Below, one piece after another: positions 46,411-55,078 of a DNA stretch of 64,000 bases; the stretch's first letter is position 1, and each line of letters starts with the position of its first letter. The notes beneath the pieces are model-generated. The model ran no database searches and was not told where the DNA came from. It saw only the letters and a list, made by a program, of their open reading frames with translations. This DNA comes from JAIBJN01 sp963838795 (GTDB lineage Bacteria; Actinomycetota; Thermoleophilia; Gaiellales; Gaiellaceae), in assembly GCA_963838795.1 (NCBI GenBank), contig CAWISL010000010.1, forward strand, positions 310,001 to 374,000, read 5' to 3'. The position numbers were made by a program, and so were the translations under genes.

Positions 46411-46902
46411 ATGGAGCTGGAGGTCGTCGAGGGCAACATCGCCGAGCTCGAGGTCGACGCGATCGCCAACGCCGCGAACGACCACCTCTGGATGGGCGCC
46501 GGGGTGGCGGGCGCGATCAAGGGCGCGGGAGGCGCCGAGATCGAGCGCGAGGCGGTGGCGAAGGGCCCGATCGAGATCGGCGACGCTGTCGTCACCGGCG
46601 CCGGAAGCCTCCCTGCTCGGCACGTCATCCACGGCGCCGTCATGGGCCAGGACCTCCGCACCGACGCCGACACGATCGCCCTGACGACCCGTCGTGTCCT
46701 CGAGGTCGCCGACGAGGTAGGCGCCCGTTCGCTGGCTCTGCCCGCGTTCGGCACGGGAGTGGGCGGGTTTCCGCTCGAGGAGTGCGCGGCGATCATGGTG
46801 GGCGAGGCGCGGTCGTACGACCCGGGCGGCCTCGAGCGCGTCGTCTTCGCCGTCTACGGCGAGGATGCCGAGCAGGCCTTCCGCGCCGCCCTCGCGGAGT
46901 AG
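46411..46902 (+). CDS. Macro-domain protein (ADP-ribose-binding)
   Basis: This 163-residue protein is a single macro domain. The start LEVVEGNIAELEVDAIANAANDHLWMGAGVAGAIKGAGG holds the ADP-ribose-binding strand and loop with the conserved Asn, and PAFGTGVGGFPLEECA is the second phosphate loop. Such proteins remove or bind ADP-ribose, for example O-acetyl-ADP-ribose deacetylases. ATG 46411 follows TAGATT by 7 nt with no SD. rmlA begins 12 bp downstream but has its own box. Confidence 0.9.
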   Translation: MELEVVEGNIAELEVDAIANAANDHLWMGAGVAGAIKGAGGAEIEREAVAKGPIEIGDAVVTGAGSLPARHVIHGAVMGQDLRTDADTIALTTRRVLEVADEVGARSLALPAFGTGVGGFPLEECAAIMVGEARSYDPGGLERVVFAVYGEDAEQAFRAALAE

Positions 46903-46914
46903 CATCATGCGGTC

Positions 46915-47715
46915 ATGGACGGGAACGGCATCCGCGCGCGGGGGCTGATCTGCGCCGGCGGGGAGGCGACTCGCCTCCAGGAGCTGACGCGCATCACGAA
47001 CAAGCACCTGCTCCCCGTCGGTCGCTGGCCGATGGTCTACTACCCGCTCCAGCTCATGCAGGAGCTGGGGATCAAGGACGTGCTGCTCGTCACCGGCCAG
47101 GGCCACGCCGGCGACTTCATCGACCTGCTCGGCGACGGGCGGGTGCGAGAGCGGGAGGGCGACGGTCTCCTCTTCGACCTCGACCTCACGTACAAAGTGC
47201 AGACCGAGCCGGGAGGGATCGCGCAGGTCGTGGGCATGGCCGAGTCGTTCGCCGGCGGGGAGAGCCTCGTGGTCTGCCTCGGCGACAACATCTTCGAGCA
47301 CGTCGAGGCCGAGGCCGTGCGCGCCTGGGCCGCGGCGCCCGCCGAGGCGCTCATCTTCGTCAAGGAGGTGCCCGACCCGGAGCGCTTCGGCGTCGTCGTC
47401 TACGGGGAGGACGGGCGCGTGACCGACGTGGTCGAGAAGGCCGGCGTCGTCGACCTGCGCTTCGACGCGCCTCCGTCGAGCGACGCGGTCGTCGGCCTCT
47501 ACTGCTACCCGCCGGACGTCTTCGAGGTCATCGGCGGCCTGGCGCCCTCCTCGCGCGGTGAGCTCGAGATCACCGACGTCAACCGCTGGTATGCCGAGCG
47601 CGGCCGCCTCCGCGCGGCGCGGGTCGGCGGCTGGTGGCGGGACGCGGGCACCCACGAGGCCCTCGGACGGATCGGGACCCTCATCGACGAGACCGGGGCG
47701 AACAAGCAGGCGTGA
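46915..47715 (+). CDS. rmlA: Glucose-1-phosphate thymidylyltransferase-like nucleotidyltransferase
   Basis: This 266-residue enzyme makes dTDP-glucose, the first step to dTDP-L-rhamnose. It has TNKHLLPVGRWPMVYYPL, TGQGHAGDFIDLLGDG, KVQTEPGGIAQVVGMAE, CLGDNIFE, VEKAGVVDLRFDAPP and GWWRDAGTHEAL. The nucleotide loop, normally GGxGTRL, reads AGGEATRLQELT, a variant that may alter nucleotide preference. Context (rmlC and rmlD overlapping downstream) supports the rml role. Confidence 0.88.
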   Translation: MDGNGIRARGLICAGGEATRLQELTRITNKHLLPVGRWPMVYYPLQLMQELGIKDVLLVTGQGHAGDFIDLLGDGRVREREGDGLLFDLDLTYKVQTEPGGIAQVVGMAESFAGGESLVVCLGDNIFEHVEAEAVRAWAAAPAEALIFVKEVPDPERFGVVVYGEDGRVTDVVEKAGVVDLRFDAPPSSDAVVGLYCYPPDVFEVIGGLAPSSRGELEITDVNRWYAERGRLRAARVGGWWRDAGTHEALGRIGTLIDETGANKQA

Positions 47716-48173
47716 TCCCGGGCGTCCTCCTCCTGCCGCTCGAGGTCTTCGAAGACGACCGCGGCTGGTTCGTGGAGATCCGCCGCGACGGCCGACTCCC
47801 GCAGCGCACCGTGCAGACCAACGTCTCGTTCTCCCGCAAGGGGGTGATCCGGGGCCTCCACTACCACGAGCGTGGCCAGGACGACCTCTTCGCCTGCCTC
47901 ACCGGCATGGCGCGGGTGGTGATCCTCGACCGTGAGACCGGCGAGACGTTCACGGTGGACATCGGCGAAGACCATCCCGCGGCGGTCTACGTGCCCGGAC
48001 AGCACGCGCACGGGTTCGAGGCGCTGACGGACCTGCTCTTCTGCTACCACGTCACCCGCGAGTACGACCCGACCGACCCGGACGAGCACGGGATCCCCTG
48101 GGACGACCCGCGCGTCAGGCACCTGTGGAGCACGGACAGCCCGATCCTCTCGGAGCGGGACGCGTCCTCGTAA
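47712..48173 (+). CDS. rmlC: dTDP-4-dehydrorhamnose 3,5-epimerase
   Basis: RmlC epimerises dTDP-4-keto-6-deoxyglucose. The 153-residue cupin has PLEVFEDDRGWFVEIRRDG, TNVSFSRKGVIRGLHYHERG (with the catalytic His), VYVPGQHAHGFEAL and the Tyr-containing FCYHVTREYDP. Start GTG 47712 overlaps the rmlA stop as GTGA. The C-terminal 49 nt overlap rmlD. Confidence 0.93.
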   Translation: MIPGVLLLPLEVFEDDRGWFVEIRRDGRLPQRTVQTNVSFSRKGVIRGLHYHERGQDDLFACLTGMARVVILDRETGETFTVDIGEDHPAAVYVPGQHAHGFEALTDLLFCYHVTREYDPTDPDEHGIPWDDPRVRHLWSTDSPILSERDASS

Positions 48174-48946
48174 CGGGGGCCGGCGGCCAGCTCGGCGCCG
48201 CGCTCCGCGAGGCGTTCCCGGATGCGGACGCCCGGACGCGGGCCGAGCTCGACGTCACGCAGCCGATCGTGCTCGGCTACGCCCCGTCGCTTGTGCTGCA
48301 CGCCGCCGCCTGGACGGACGTGGACGGGGCCGAGGCGGACGAGACGGCAGCGCGCCGGGTCAACGTGGTTGGGACGCGGAACGTGGTCGCTCTCGGCGCA
48401 CCTGTCGTCTACTTCTCCTCCGACTATGTCTTCGACGGGGCGAAGCGCGAGCCGTACTTCGAGTCGGATGAGCCCGCGCCGCTCGGAGCCTACGGGCGCT
48501 CGAAGCTGCTCGGTGAGCAGGAGGTGCGGGAAGGCTGGATCGTTCGCAGCTCCTGGCTCTTCGGCTGGACAGGGAACAACTTCGTGCGCACGATGCTCCG
48601 CCTCGGAGCGGAGCGGGACGAGGTGCGGGTTGTCGACGACCAGCGGGGCTCGCCCACGTTCGTCGGCCACCTCGCCGTGGCGACGCGCGAGCTTCTCGCG
48701 CTGCCGGGCGGCGTCTGGCACGTGGCGGCCGAAGGGGACTGCACGTGGGCCGAGTTCGCCACGGCGATCTTCGAGGAGGCGGGACTCACGTGCCGGGTCT
48801 TCCCGATCTCCACGGAGGAGCTGGGCCGGCCGGCGCCGCGTCCGGCGTACTCGGTGCTCCGCAGCGAGCGCGAGGGCGCCCCGCGGCTTCCGCACTGGCG
48901 TGAGGGCCTGCGCGCGTGCTGTGCCCGCATTTCGGCGGCCGCCTAG
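48125..48946 (+). CDS. rmlD: dTDP-4-dehydrorhamnose reductase
   Basis: RmlD reduces the last intermediate to dTDP-L-rhamnose. The 273-residue extended SDR has the NAD(P) loop LVTGAGGQLGAAL, VLHAAAWTDVDGAE, VYFSSDYVFDGAKREPY, and catalytic Tyr-Lys in GAYGRSKLLGE, then RSSWLFGWTGNNFV. GTG 48125 is the nearest usable start before the Rossmann strand and overlaps rmlC by 49 nt, an unusually long overlap. Confidence 0.92.
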   Translation: MEHGQPDPLGAGRVLVTGAGGQLGAALREAFPDADARTRAELDVTQPIVLGYAPSLVLHAAAWTDVDGAEADETAARRVNVVGTRNVVALGAPVVYFSSDYVFDGAKREPYFESDEPAPLGAYGRSKLLGEQEVREGWIVRSSWLFGWTGNNFVRTMLRLGAERDEVRVVDDQRGSPTFVGHLAVATRELLALPGGVWHVAAEGDCTWAEFATAIFEEAGLTCRVFPISTEELGRPAPRPAYSVLRSEREGAPRLPHWREGLRACCARISAAA

Positions 48947-49500
48947 GAGCAGCGGGCGAGCCCGGGCACGACGTCGATCGTGGGCGGAGGAAGGTCTTCC
49001 GTGGTGGCGCGCTCGGCGTCCACCGACCGAAGCGCCTCGGCCGCCCGGAGCGCCCGCCCGGACGAGTCGGCGACGATCGTGATCGTCTGGTTGCCGCTGT
49101 AGAGCTCAAGGTGGGCGGCGGAGCCGGTCTCGAAGAACGCGCCGGCGACCCCGCGCACGGTGACCCGCCGACAGGGGTCTTCTGGCCAACTGAGCCCAGA
49201 CTCTTCCGAGATCGGCTTGGTCTCGATCCCGAGCGGCGAGTCGCAGCCCCAGCCCTCTTCCTCGTTGGGCTCGTACTTGCACTCCCCGTAGTCGACCTCC
49301 AGCGGCAAGGTCGGCCCGACGACCGCCTTCAGCGGCAGCTCCTCGAAACTCTCGCCGACCCAATACGGCGCCGGCCCCGGGAGAGCGCGGGCCTCCTCGA
49401 GTGTGATGAGGTCGGGATGAGGGCCCTCCGTCCACCCACAGCCGGCAGTGGTCACGACCGCGGCCGCGACCGCCAGGAGCGCTCGCGTTGCCTCAGGCAT
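48943..49500 (-). CDS. Putative lipoprotein, 185 residues
   Basis: I do not recognise the mature family. The N-terminus (MPEATRALLAVAAAVVTTAGCGW) is a lipoprotein signal with a lipobox-like TAGC. The mature part has several cysteines (GECKYEP, GCDSPLG, DPCRRV, ARCS) that could form disulfides, a central VAGAFFETGSAAHLELYSG strand pair and an Asp/Pro-rich end. It is transcribed divergently from rmlB. ATG 49500 has TACCAT 8 nt upstream. Confidence 0.68.
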   Translation of the reverse strand: MPEATRALLAVAAAVVTTAGCGWTEGPHPDLITLEEARALPGPAPYWVGESFEELPLKAVVGPTLPLEVDYGECKYEPNEEEGWGCDSPLGIETKPISEESGLSWPEDPCRRVTVRGVAGAFFETGSAAHLELYSGNQTITIVADSSGRALRAAEALRSVDAERATTEDLPPPTIDVVPGLARCS

Positions 49501-49508
49501 GGACACCA

Positions 49509-49527
49509 ATGGTACGCCGACTACGAT
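49509..49527. promoter_or_regulatory. Divergent -10 boxes, lipoprotein / rmlB
   Basis: In the 34 bp between the two starts, TACCAT (49514-49509, minus) ends 8 nt before ATG 49500 and TACGAT (49522-49527, plus) ends 7 nt before GTG 49535. The two hexamers do not overlap here. No SD is visible for rmlB. Confidence 0.42.
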
Positions 49528-49534
49528 CAGTGAC

Positions 49535-50521
49535 GTGCGCGTCCTCGTCACAGGCGGCTGCGGGTTCATCGGCAGCCATTTCGTCAAGCGCCTCGTCGCG
49601 GCGGGCGAGGTCGTCGTCGTGCTCGACAAGCTCACCTACTCGGGCCGGAAGGAGAACCTCGACGGGGTCGACGCCGACCTCCGCGTGGGCGACATCGCCG
49701 ATCCCGAGGCGGTCTCGCGCGCGGCCGAGGGCTGCGACGCGATCGTCAACTTCGCCGCCGAGACGCACGTCGACCGGTCGATCCTCGGCGCCACGGACTT
49801 CGGGCGCACGGAGTTCTTCGGGACGCAGGTGCTGCTTGAGGAGGTGCGGCGCACCGGCGCCCGCTACGTCCAGGTCTCCACGGACGAGGTGTACGGCGAC
49901 CTGGAGCACGGTGGCTCCGCGCGGGAGACCGACCCGGTCAACCCGTCCAGCCCCTACAGCGTCGCCAAGGCGGCCGGCGACCTTCACGTGCCGGCCTACG
50001 TGCGCACGTTCGGCGTGAACGCATCGATCACCCGGGGCTCGAACTCATACGGCCCGAACCAGTATCCCGAGAAGCTCGTGCCGCTCTTCGTCACGAACGC
50101 CCTCGACGGAGAGCCGCTCCCGGTTTACGGCGACGGACGTCAGATCCGCGACTGGCTGCACGTCGAGGACCACTGCGCCGGCGTCGAGCGTGTCCTGCGC
50201 GAGGGCGAGGCGGGCGAGGTCTACAACGTCGGCGGCGGGAACGAGCTCGAGAACGTCGAGATCACCCGCCTGATCGTCGAGCTCACCGGCGCCGATCCCT
50301 CCCTCATCCGTCACGTCACCGATCGGCCCGGGCACGACCGCCGCTACTCCCTCGACTCCGCGAAGCTACGCGGCCTCGGCTGGGCGCCGGAGCGAGCGTT
50401 CGAAGACGGGCTGGCCCAGACGGTCGACTGGTACCGCTCGAACCGCTCCTGGTGGGAGCCGATCAAGTCGGGCGAGTACGCCGACTACTACCGGCGCCAG
50501 TACGCCGAGCGTCTCGCCTAG
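49535..50521 (+). CDS. rmlB: dTDP-glucose 4,6-dehydratase
   Basis: RmlB converts dTDP-glucose to the 4-keto-6-deoxy sugar, the second step to dTDP-rhamnose. The 328-residue extended SDR has VLVTGGCGFIGSHFVKRL, NFAAETHVDRSI, VSTDEVYGDL, catalytic Tyr-Lys in SPYSVAKAAGD, TRGSNSYGPNQYPEKLVPLF and RDWLHVEDHC. All expected residues are present. The start GTG 49535 follows TACGAT. It completes the rml set, separated from rmlACD by the opposed lipoprotein gene. Confidence 0.94.
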   Translation: MRVLVTGGCGFIGSHFVKRLVAAGEVVVVLDKLTYSGRKENLDGVDADLRVGDIADPEAVSRAAEGCDAIVNFAAETHVDRSILGATDFGRTEFFGTQVLLEEVRRTGARYVQVSTDEVYGDLEHGGSARETDPVNPSSPYSVAKAAGDLHVPAYVRTFGVNASITRGSNSYGPNQYPEKLVPLFVTNALDGEPLPVYGDGRQIRDWLHVEDHCAGVERVLREGEAGEVYNVGGGNELENVEITRLIVELTGADPSLIRHVTDRPGHDRRYSLDSAKLRGLGWAPERAFEDGLAQTVDWYRSNRSWWEPIKSGEYADYYRRQYAERLA

Positions 50522-50593
50522 GGGGCCCGGCGCGAGCTCTCCTCATGCAATCCTTACTGCCCTGACGTACCCTCTCTGCCGATAGGGGTCTTC

Positions 50594-52207
50594 ATGCGTC
50601 GGGTTCTCGTGGCAGCCATCGCCCTCGTCGTCGCACTGTCGTGCGCGGCGGCTGCTCGGCCTGCCGCCACGTTCGTCCTCAAGGGGAAGGGCTGGGGCCA
50701 CGGGCTCGGCCTGGCGCAGTACGGCGCCTACGGCTACGCGCGCGACGGTGGTCGCGACTACGAGTGGATTCTCGGTCACTACTACACCGGCACCACGCTG
50801 GGAACAGCGGGCGTCGGGCGCGTCCGCGTCCTCCTCGCCAACAGCGCGGGTTCGCTCTCGATCGGCTCGAGCGCGGCCTTCAGGGTCACCGATGCAAACG
50901 GCAGGACCGTCAACCTGAGCGCCGGAACGCACGTCCTCCGTCCGAGCCTCCGCGTCAGGAACGCAAACGGGCAGCGCCGATCGCTCGCCAGCCCGGTCCG
51001 GTTCAGGCCTGGCGCCGCCACGCTCCGGCTCTCAGGCGATCGGTATCGGGGGCTGCTCCGGGTTCGCACGCGGAGCGGGCGGCTCTCCGCCGTCAACGAC
51101 ATCGCGCTCGAGCCGTACGTCAAGGGGGTCATCGCCTGGGAGATGCCGGCATCGTGGCATCCCGAGGCGCTCAAGGCCCAGGCCGTCGTCGCCCGGACGT
51201 ACGGCCTCGTCAGCCGCAAGTCGGGCTCCTGGTTCGACCTCTACGACGATACGCGCAGCCAGGTCTACGGGGGTGTTCGCGCCGAGGACCCGCGCACGAA
51301 CGCGGCGGTCGACGCGACGCAGGGCGAGGTCGTGCGCTCGGGCGGAGCGCTCGCCTGGACGGTCTACCACTCGACCTCGGGGGGAAAGACCGCGTCGCGC
51401 GAGGACGAGTGGGGCCCGCCCGGGATCCCATACCTCGTTGGCGTCGCCGACCCCCATGACGACATCTCCCCGCACCACACGTGGGGCCCGCTGGACGCCG
51501 ACGATGACTGCCCCGGAGGCGGCAGGGACTGCGTCTGGTCGGCAGGCGCTTTGAAGCGCGCGCTCGGAAGCCGGGCGCCCAGCTCCATTCGCGACTTCAC
51601 GGTCTCCGCTCGCAACGGCTCCAGCCGCGTCGAGCGGACGAGGCTGACGGGGCCGTCCGGAACGAGGACGATCACGGCGGCGACGCTTCGTAGCGTCCTC
51701 GGGCTCCGCTCGACCTGGTTCTCGATCGGCGTCCTGCGACTGAGCGGAGGCGGTGCGATCGAGCAGGGGCAGGCGCAGACGCTTCGCGCCCTCGCGCGGA
51801 ACCTCAACAACGTGACGCTCCAGCGTCGGAGGGGCTCGGGTCAGTGGGTCGACGTTCGGACGATCCAGGGGAGGGTGAACGTCTCCGTGAGGCCGGCCAT
51901 GACGACGCTCTACAGGCTGAGGTCGCCGGCGGCGACGAGCGCTCCCTCCAGGGTGAGAGTCCGGCCTGCTCCGCGGTTCACCTCCGGTCAGAGCGCGAGC
52001 GCGCTGGCCGGGACAGCGACCCCGGGAGACGTCGTGCAGGTGCAGCGACGGGCTGCCGCAGGCTGGGTCACGATCGGAATCGCGCTCGCGCGCGAGGACG
52101 GATCGTGGAGAGCGATGCTCGATGTCACCTCCGGCGAGTACCGCGCCTACGTGGCCTCCCGCGGCCACGTGGGGACGAGCCCTACGCTGACCGTCGTCGC
52201 CGGCTAG
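50594..52207 (+). CDS. Secreted SpoIID/LytB-domain protein
   Basis: This 537-residue protein has a signal peptide (about residues 1-24) and a SpoIID/LytB domain: KGKGWGHGLGLAQYGAYG near the start, NDIALEPYVKGVIAWEMPASW, LKAQAVVARTYGL and HSTSGGKTAS. In sporulating bacteria SpoIID cleaves denuded glycan strands; in non-sporulating Actinobacteria the domain occurs in cell-wall enzymes. The C-terminal third is beta-rich and may bind the wall. Start ATG 50594 has GATAGG 7 nt upstream. It abuts the convergent acyltransferase gene with a 4-nt overlap. Confidence 0.87.
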   Translation: MRRVLVAAIALVVALSCAAAARPAATFVLKGKGWGHGLGLAQYGAYGYARDGGRDYEWILGHYYTGTTLGTAGVGRVRVLLANSAGSLSIGSSAAFRVTDANGRTVNLSAGTHVLRPSLRVRNANGQRRSLASPVRFRPGAATLRLSGDRYRGLLRVRTRSGRLSAVNDIALEPYVKGVIAWEMPASWHPEALKAQAVVARTYGLVSRKSGSWFDLYDDTRSQVYGGVRAEDPRTNAAVDATQGEVVRSGGALAWTVYHSTSGGKTASREDEWGPPGIPYLVGVADPHDDISPHHTWGPLDADDDCPGGGRDCVWSAGALKRALGSRAPSSIRDFTVSARNGSSRVERTRLTGPSGTRTITAATLRSVLGLRSTWFSIGVLRLSGGGAIEQGQAQTLRALARNLNNVTLQRRRGSGQWVDVRTIQGRVNVSVRPAMTTLYRLRSPAATSAPSRVRVRPAPRFTSGQSASALAGTATPGDVVQVQRRAAAGWVTIGIALAREDGSWRAMLDVTSGEYRAYVASRGHVGTSPTLTVVAG

Positions 52208-52851
52208 TCCTCGAGGAGCTCTCCGTCCGGAACGTCGCGGATCCGCCGCGCCGGATTGCCGACGACGACCGCGCGCGGGGGAACGTCGTCGAGGACGACA
52301 GCCCCGGCGCCGACGAAGGCCTCCTCGCCGATCTCGACCCCCGGGAGGAGCACGGCCCCGCCGCCGACCCTCGCGCCTCGTCGGATCGTCGGCCCCTGTC
52401 GGAGGGCGTGGCGCTCTTCGGTTCGGCCCATCATGTTGTCGTTCGTGGTGACGACGCAGGGCGCGATGAAGACGTCCTCCTCGATCGTCGAGCGCGCGGT
52501 CACGTACGCGTTCGACTGGATCCTCGCGCGGGCGCCCACGGTCGTGTCGTTCTCGACCATGGATCCGCGGCCGACGACGACCCCGTCGCCGAGCTCGCAG
52601 CGCTCGCGGACGCATGCCTGGTCGCCCACGATCACCCTGCTTCCAATCCGGGTCCCGGCGAAGACGATCGCGCCCGCGAGGATCGCCGTCCCCTCGCCGA
52701 CGACGAGCGGGGGCAGGGCTTCGCCGCTCGCCGTGGAGCGGACGCCGAGGGTCGGAGCCTTCCCGACGACCGCGTGGTCGCCGATGACGACGTCCTCGCC
52801 GAGCACCGTGCCCGGGTAGACGACGGCGGTCTCGGCGATCTGCGCGGTCAA
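52204..52851 (-). CDS. Hexapeptide-repeat N-acetyltransferase, WbpD-like
   Basis: This 215-residue protein is a left-handed beta-helix acyltransferase. It shows repeated [LIV]-G-x-x-x hexapeptides (YPGTVLGEDVVIGDHAVVG, GDGVVVGRGSMVEN) and ends with GVEIGEEAFVGAGAVVL and a PARRIR motif. Position in a run with an oxidoreductase and a nucleotide-sugar dehydrogenase suggests the WbpD step, N-acetylation of UDP-3-amino-GlcNAcA. The start is TTG 52851, overlapping the stop of the upstream gene (TTGA). Translation beyond it is low-complexity. Confidence 0.82.
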   Translation of the reverse strand: MTAQIAETAVVYPGTVLGEDVVIGDHAVVGKAPTLGVRSTASGEALPPLVVGEGTAILAGAIVFAGTRIGSRVIVGDQACVRERCELGDGVVVGRGSMVENDTTVGARARIQSNAYVTARSTIEEDVFIAPCVVTTNDNMMGRTEERHALRQGPTIRRGARVGGGAVLLPGVEIGEEAFVGAGAVVLDDVPPRAVVVGNPARRIRDVPDGELLED

Positions 52852-53819
52852 ACGCGCTCTCGCTCGAGCGATGCCTGGAGCTGCTCGAGGCTGCGGACGA
52901 CGGCGAGCCCGGCACGGGCGGAGGCGAGCTGATCCCCCTCGCCGCGGACGAGGGCGAGGAAGTGCGAGCACTCGAGCCGCAGCGGCTCGGCGTTGTCGAC
53001 TCGCGGGCTGTGGACGTCACCGACGCGCGTGCTCCACTCGCCGTAGGTGCCGAACGGCGGGACCGGAGCGCTGTCGTACACCGTCAACTTGCGGTCGAGC
53101 TCCATGTCGTCGAACACGGCCATGCGCTCCTTCCCGACCACCGTCATCCGGCGCATCTTGTGCGGGTCGAGCCAGGAGAGGTGCATGTGTGCTGTCTTCC
53201 CGGACGGGAAGCGTAGGTAGCAGAAGACGACGTCCTCGACCGCAGGCTTCAGGAACGACTCGCCTCGTGCCCAGAGCTCGCTCGGCTCCTCGTCGAGGAG
53301 GTAGAGGATGATCGAGAGGTCGTGCGCGCCCAGGCTCCAGAGAGCGTTCTCGTTGGCCCGGATCTGGCCGAGGTTCTGGCGGTTCCCGTAGACGTAGAGC
53401 ACCTCGCCGAGCTCGCCGCTCTCGACGATCTCCTTGAGCTTCACCACTCCGGGGTGGTAGAGGAGGAGGTGGCCGGGCATGAGCACCAGCGCGCGCTCCT
53501 CGGCGAGCGCGAGGAGCTCCTCGGCCTCGTCGGCAGCCAGCGCCATCGGCTTCTCGACGAAGACGTGCTTCCCGGCGGCGAGCGCGCGACGCGCCAGCTC
53601 GGCGTGCGTGGGAACCGGCGTCGCGACCACGACCGCCTCGACCGCCTCGTCGGCCAGCAGCTCGTCGAAGCTCGTCGTCGTGCGCGCGGTCGGGTAGCGC
53701 TCGGCGGCGGCAGCCAGTCGCTCCTCGTCCGTGTCGCAGATCCGGGCCAGCGTGGCCAGCTCGTGGAAGTTCCGGGCGAGGTTCGACCCCCAGAGCCCCA
53801 GCCCGGCGACCGCGATCAC
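52848..53819 (-). CDS. Gfo/Idh/MocA-family oxidoreductase, WbpB-like
   Basis: This 323-residue NAD-dependent enzyme has VIAVAGLGLWGSNLARNF, EAVVVATPVPTHAELARRAL, VFVEKPMALAADEAEEL and the catalytic-region LWSLGAHDLSIILYLL. In the WbpA-B-E-D-I pathway the equivalent enzyme oxidises UDP-GlcNAcA at C3. GTG 53819 overlaps the upstream stop as GTGA, and its own stop overlaps the TTG of the acyltransferase. Function is inferred from context. Confidence 0.87.
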   Translation of the reverse strand: MIAVAGLGLWGSNLARNFHELATLARICDTDEERLAAAAERYPTARTTTSFDELLADEAVEAVVVATPVPTHAELARRALAAGKHVFVEKPMALAADEAEELLALAEERALVLMPGHLLLYHPGVVKLKEIVESGELGEVLYVYGNRQNLGQIRANENALWSLGAHDLSIILYLLDEEPSELWARGESFLKPAVEDVVFCYLRFPSGKTAHMHLSWLDPHKMRRMTVVGKERMAVFDDMELDRKLTVYDSAPVPPFGTYGEWSTRVGDVHSPRVDNAEPLRLECSHFLALVRGEGDQLASARAGLAVVRSLEQLQASLERERV

Positions 53820-55078
53820 AGCTTCCACACGCGGCCGTTGAGGCTGCCGTTGACGCCCGTGGCGTTGCGGAAGTCGACCACGAGCTGCGCGCGCGCGGCC
53901 AGGTCGTCGTAGTCGATCCCGGAGTGCGCGGTGACGATGGCGACGCAGTCGGCGCTCTCGAGCGCCCCGTCGAGCGACGCCGATTCGAGGTCGTACTCGG
54001 GCAGCGACGGGATGTGAGGGTCGTGGTAGGAGACGTTCGCGCCCTCGTCTCTCAGGAGCTCGACGAGCTTCAGGGCGGGTGACTCTCGCAGGTCGCCGAC
54101 GTCCGCCTTGTAGGAGACGCCGACGAGGTGGACGCTGCTGCCCTTGACCGACTTCTCGACCGAGTTGAGCGCCCGCGTGATCTTGTCCAGGCAGAAGTAC
54201 GGCATGTTCTCGTTGATCTTCCCCGCGAGCTCGATGAACTCGGTGTAGAAGTCGTACTCGCGCGCCTTCCAGGAGAGGTAGAAGGGGTCGACCGGCAGGC
54301 AGTGGCCGCCGAGCCCGGGGCCGGGCTTGAAGCTCATGAACCCGAACGGCTTCGTGGCTGCGGCGTCCACGACCTCCCACACGTCGACGTTCATGCGGTC
54401 GCAGAGCTGCGCCAGCTCGTTGACGAGGGCGATGTTGACGCTACGGAAGATGTTCTCGAGGAGCTTCGTCAGCTCTGCGGCCTCCGGCGAGGAGACCGCG
54501 ATCACCTTGTCCATCGCCCGCTCGTACAGGGCGCAGGCCGCCGCCCGGCACTCCTCCGTGATGCCGCCGACGATCTTCGGAGTCGTCTTCGTCGTCCAGT
54601 CCGTGCGCCCCGGATCGACTCGCTCGGGAGAGAAGGCGAGGTGGAAGTCGGTGCCGACCTGGAGACCGCCGGCCGCCAGGATGGGCAGCACCTCCTCCCG
54701 AGTGGTTCCCGGGTAGGTGGTGGACTCGAGCACCACCAGGTGGCCCGGGCGCAAGCGCTTGGCGATCTCCTCCACGGCGCCGAGCACGATGGAGAGGTCG
54801 GGCTCGCGGTTGACCGAGAGCGGCGTGGGCAGCGCGACGAGGATGGCGTCGGCGTCCGTGAGCGCGTCGTAGTCGGTCGTGGCCGAGATCGCCCCGGACT
54901 CGACCAGCGGCCGCAGCTCCGCCGAGGGCACGTCCTCGATGTAGCTCTCGCCGGCATTGAGTGCGGCCATGCGACCAGCGTCCACGTCGACGAGGACCAC
55001 GCTCACGCCCGCCTCGGCGAAAACCTGCGCGAGCGGGACGCCGACGTAGCCGGCGCCGACGATGGCGACGTCACTCAT
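53816..55078 (-). CDS. Nucleotide-sugar 6-dehydrogenase, WbpA-like
   Basis: This 420-residue UDP-sugar dehydrogenase has VAIVGAGYVGVPLAQVFAE, VLESTTYPGTTREEVLP, FSPERVDPG and the catalytic Cys in GLGGHCLPVDPFYL. It converts UDP-GlcNAc (or a close analogue) to the uronic acid. The pattern matches WecC/WbpA rather than UDP-glucose dehydrogenase by gene context. It overlaps the truncated epimerase by 8 nt and the Gfo/Idh gene by 4 nt. Confidence 0.9.
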   Translation of the reverse strand: MSDVAIVGAGYVGVPLAQVFAEAGVSVVLVDVDAGRMAALNAGESYIEDVPSAELRPLVESGAISATTDYDALTDADAILVALPTPLSVNREPDLSIVLGAVEEIAKRLRPGHLVVLESTTYPGTTREEVLPILAAGGLQVGTDFHLAFSPERVDPGRTDWTTKTTPKIVGGITEECRAAACALYERAMDKVIAVSSPEAAELTKLLENIFRSVNIALVNELAQLCDRMNVDVWEVVDAAATKPFGFMSFKPGPGLGGHCLPVDPFYLSWKAREYDFYTEFIELAGKINENMPYFCLDKITRALNSVEKSVKGSSVHLVGVSYKADVGDLRESPALKLVELLRDEGANVSYHDPHIPSLPEYDLESASLDGALESADCVAIVTAHSGIDYDDLAARAQLVVDFRNATGVNGSLNGRVWKL

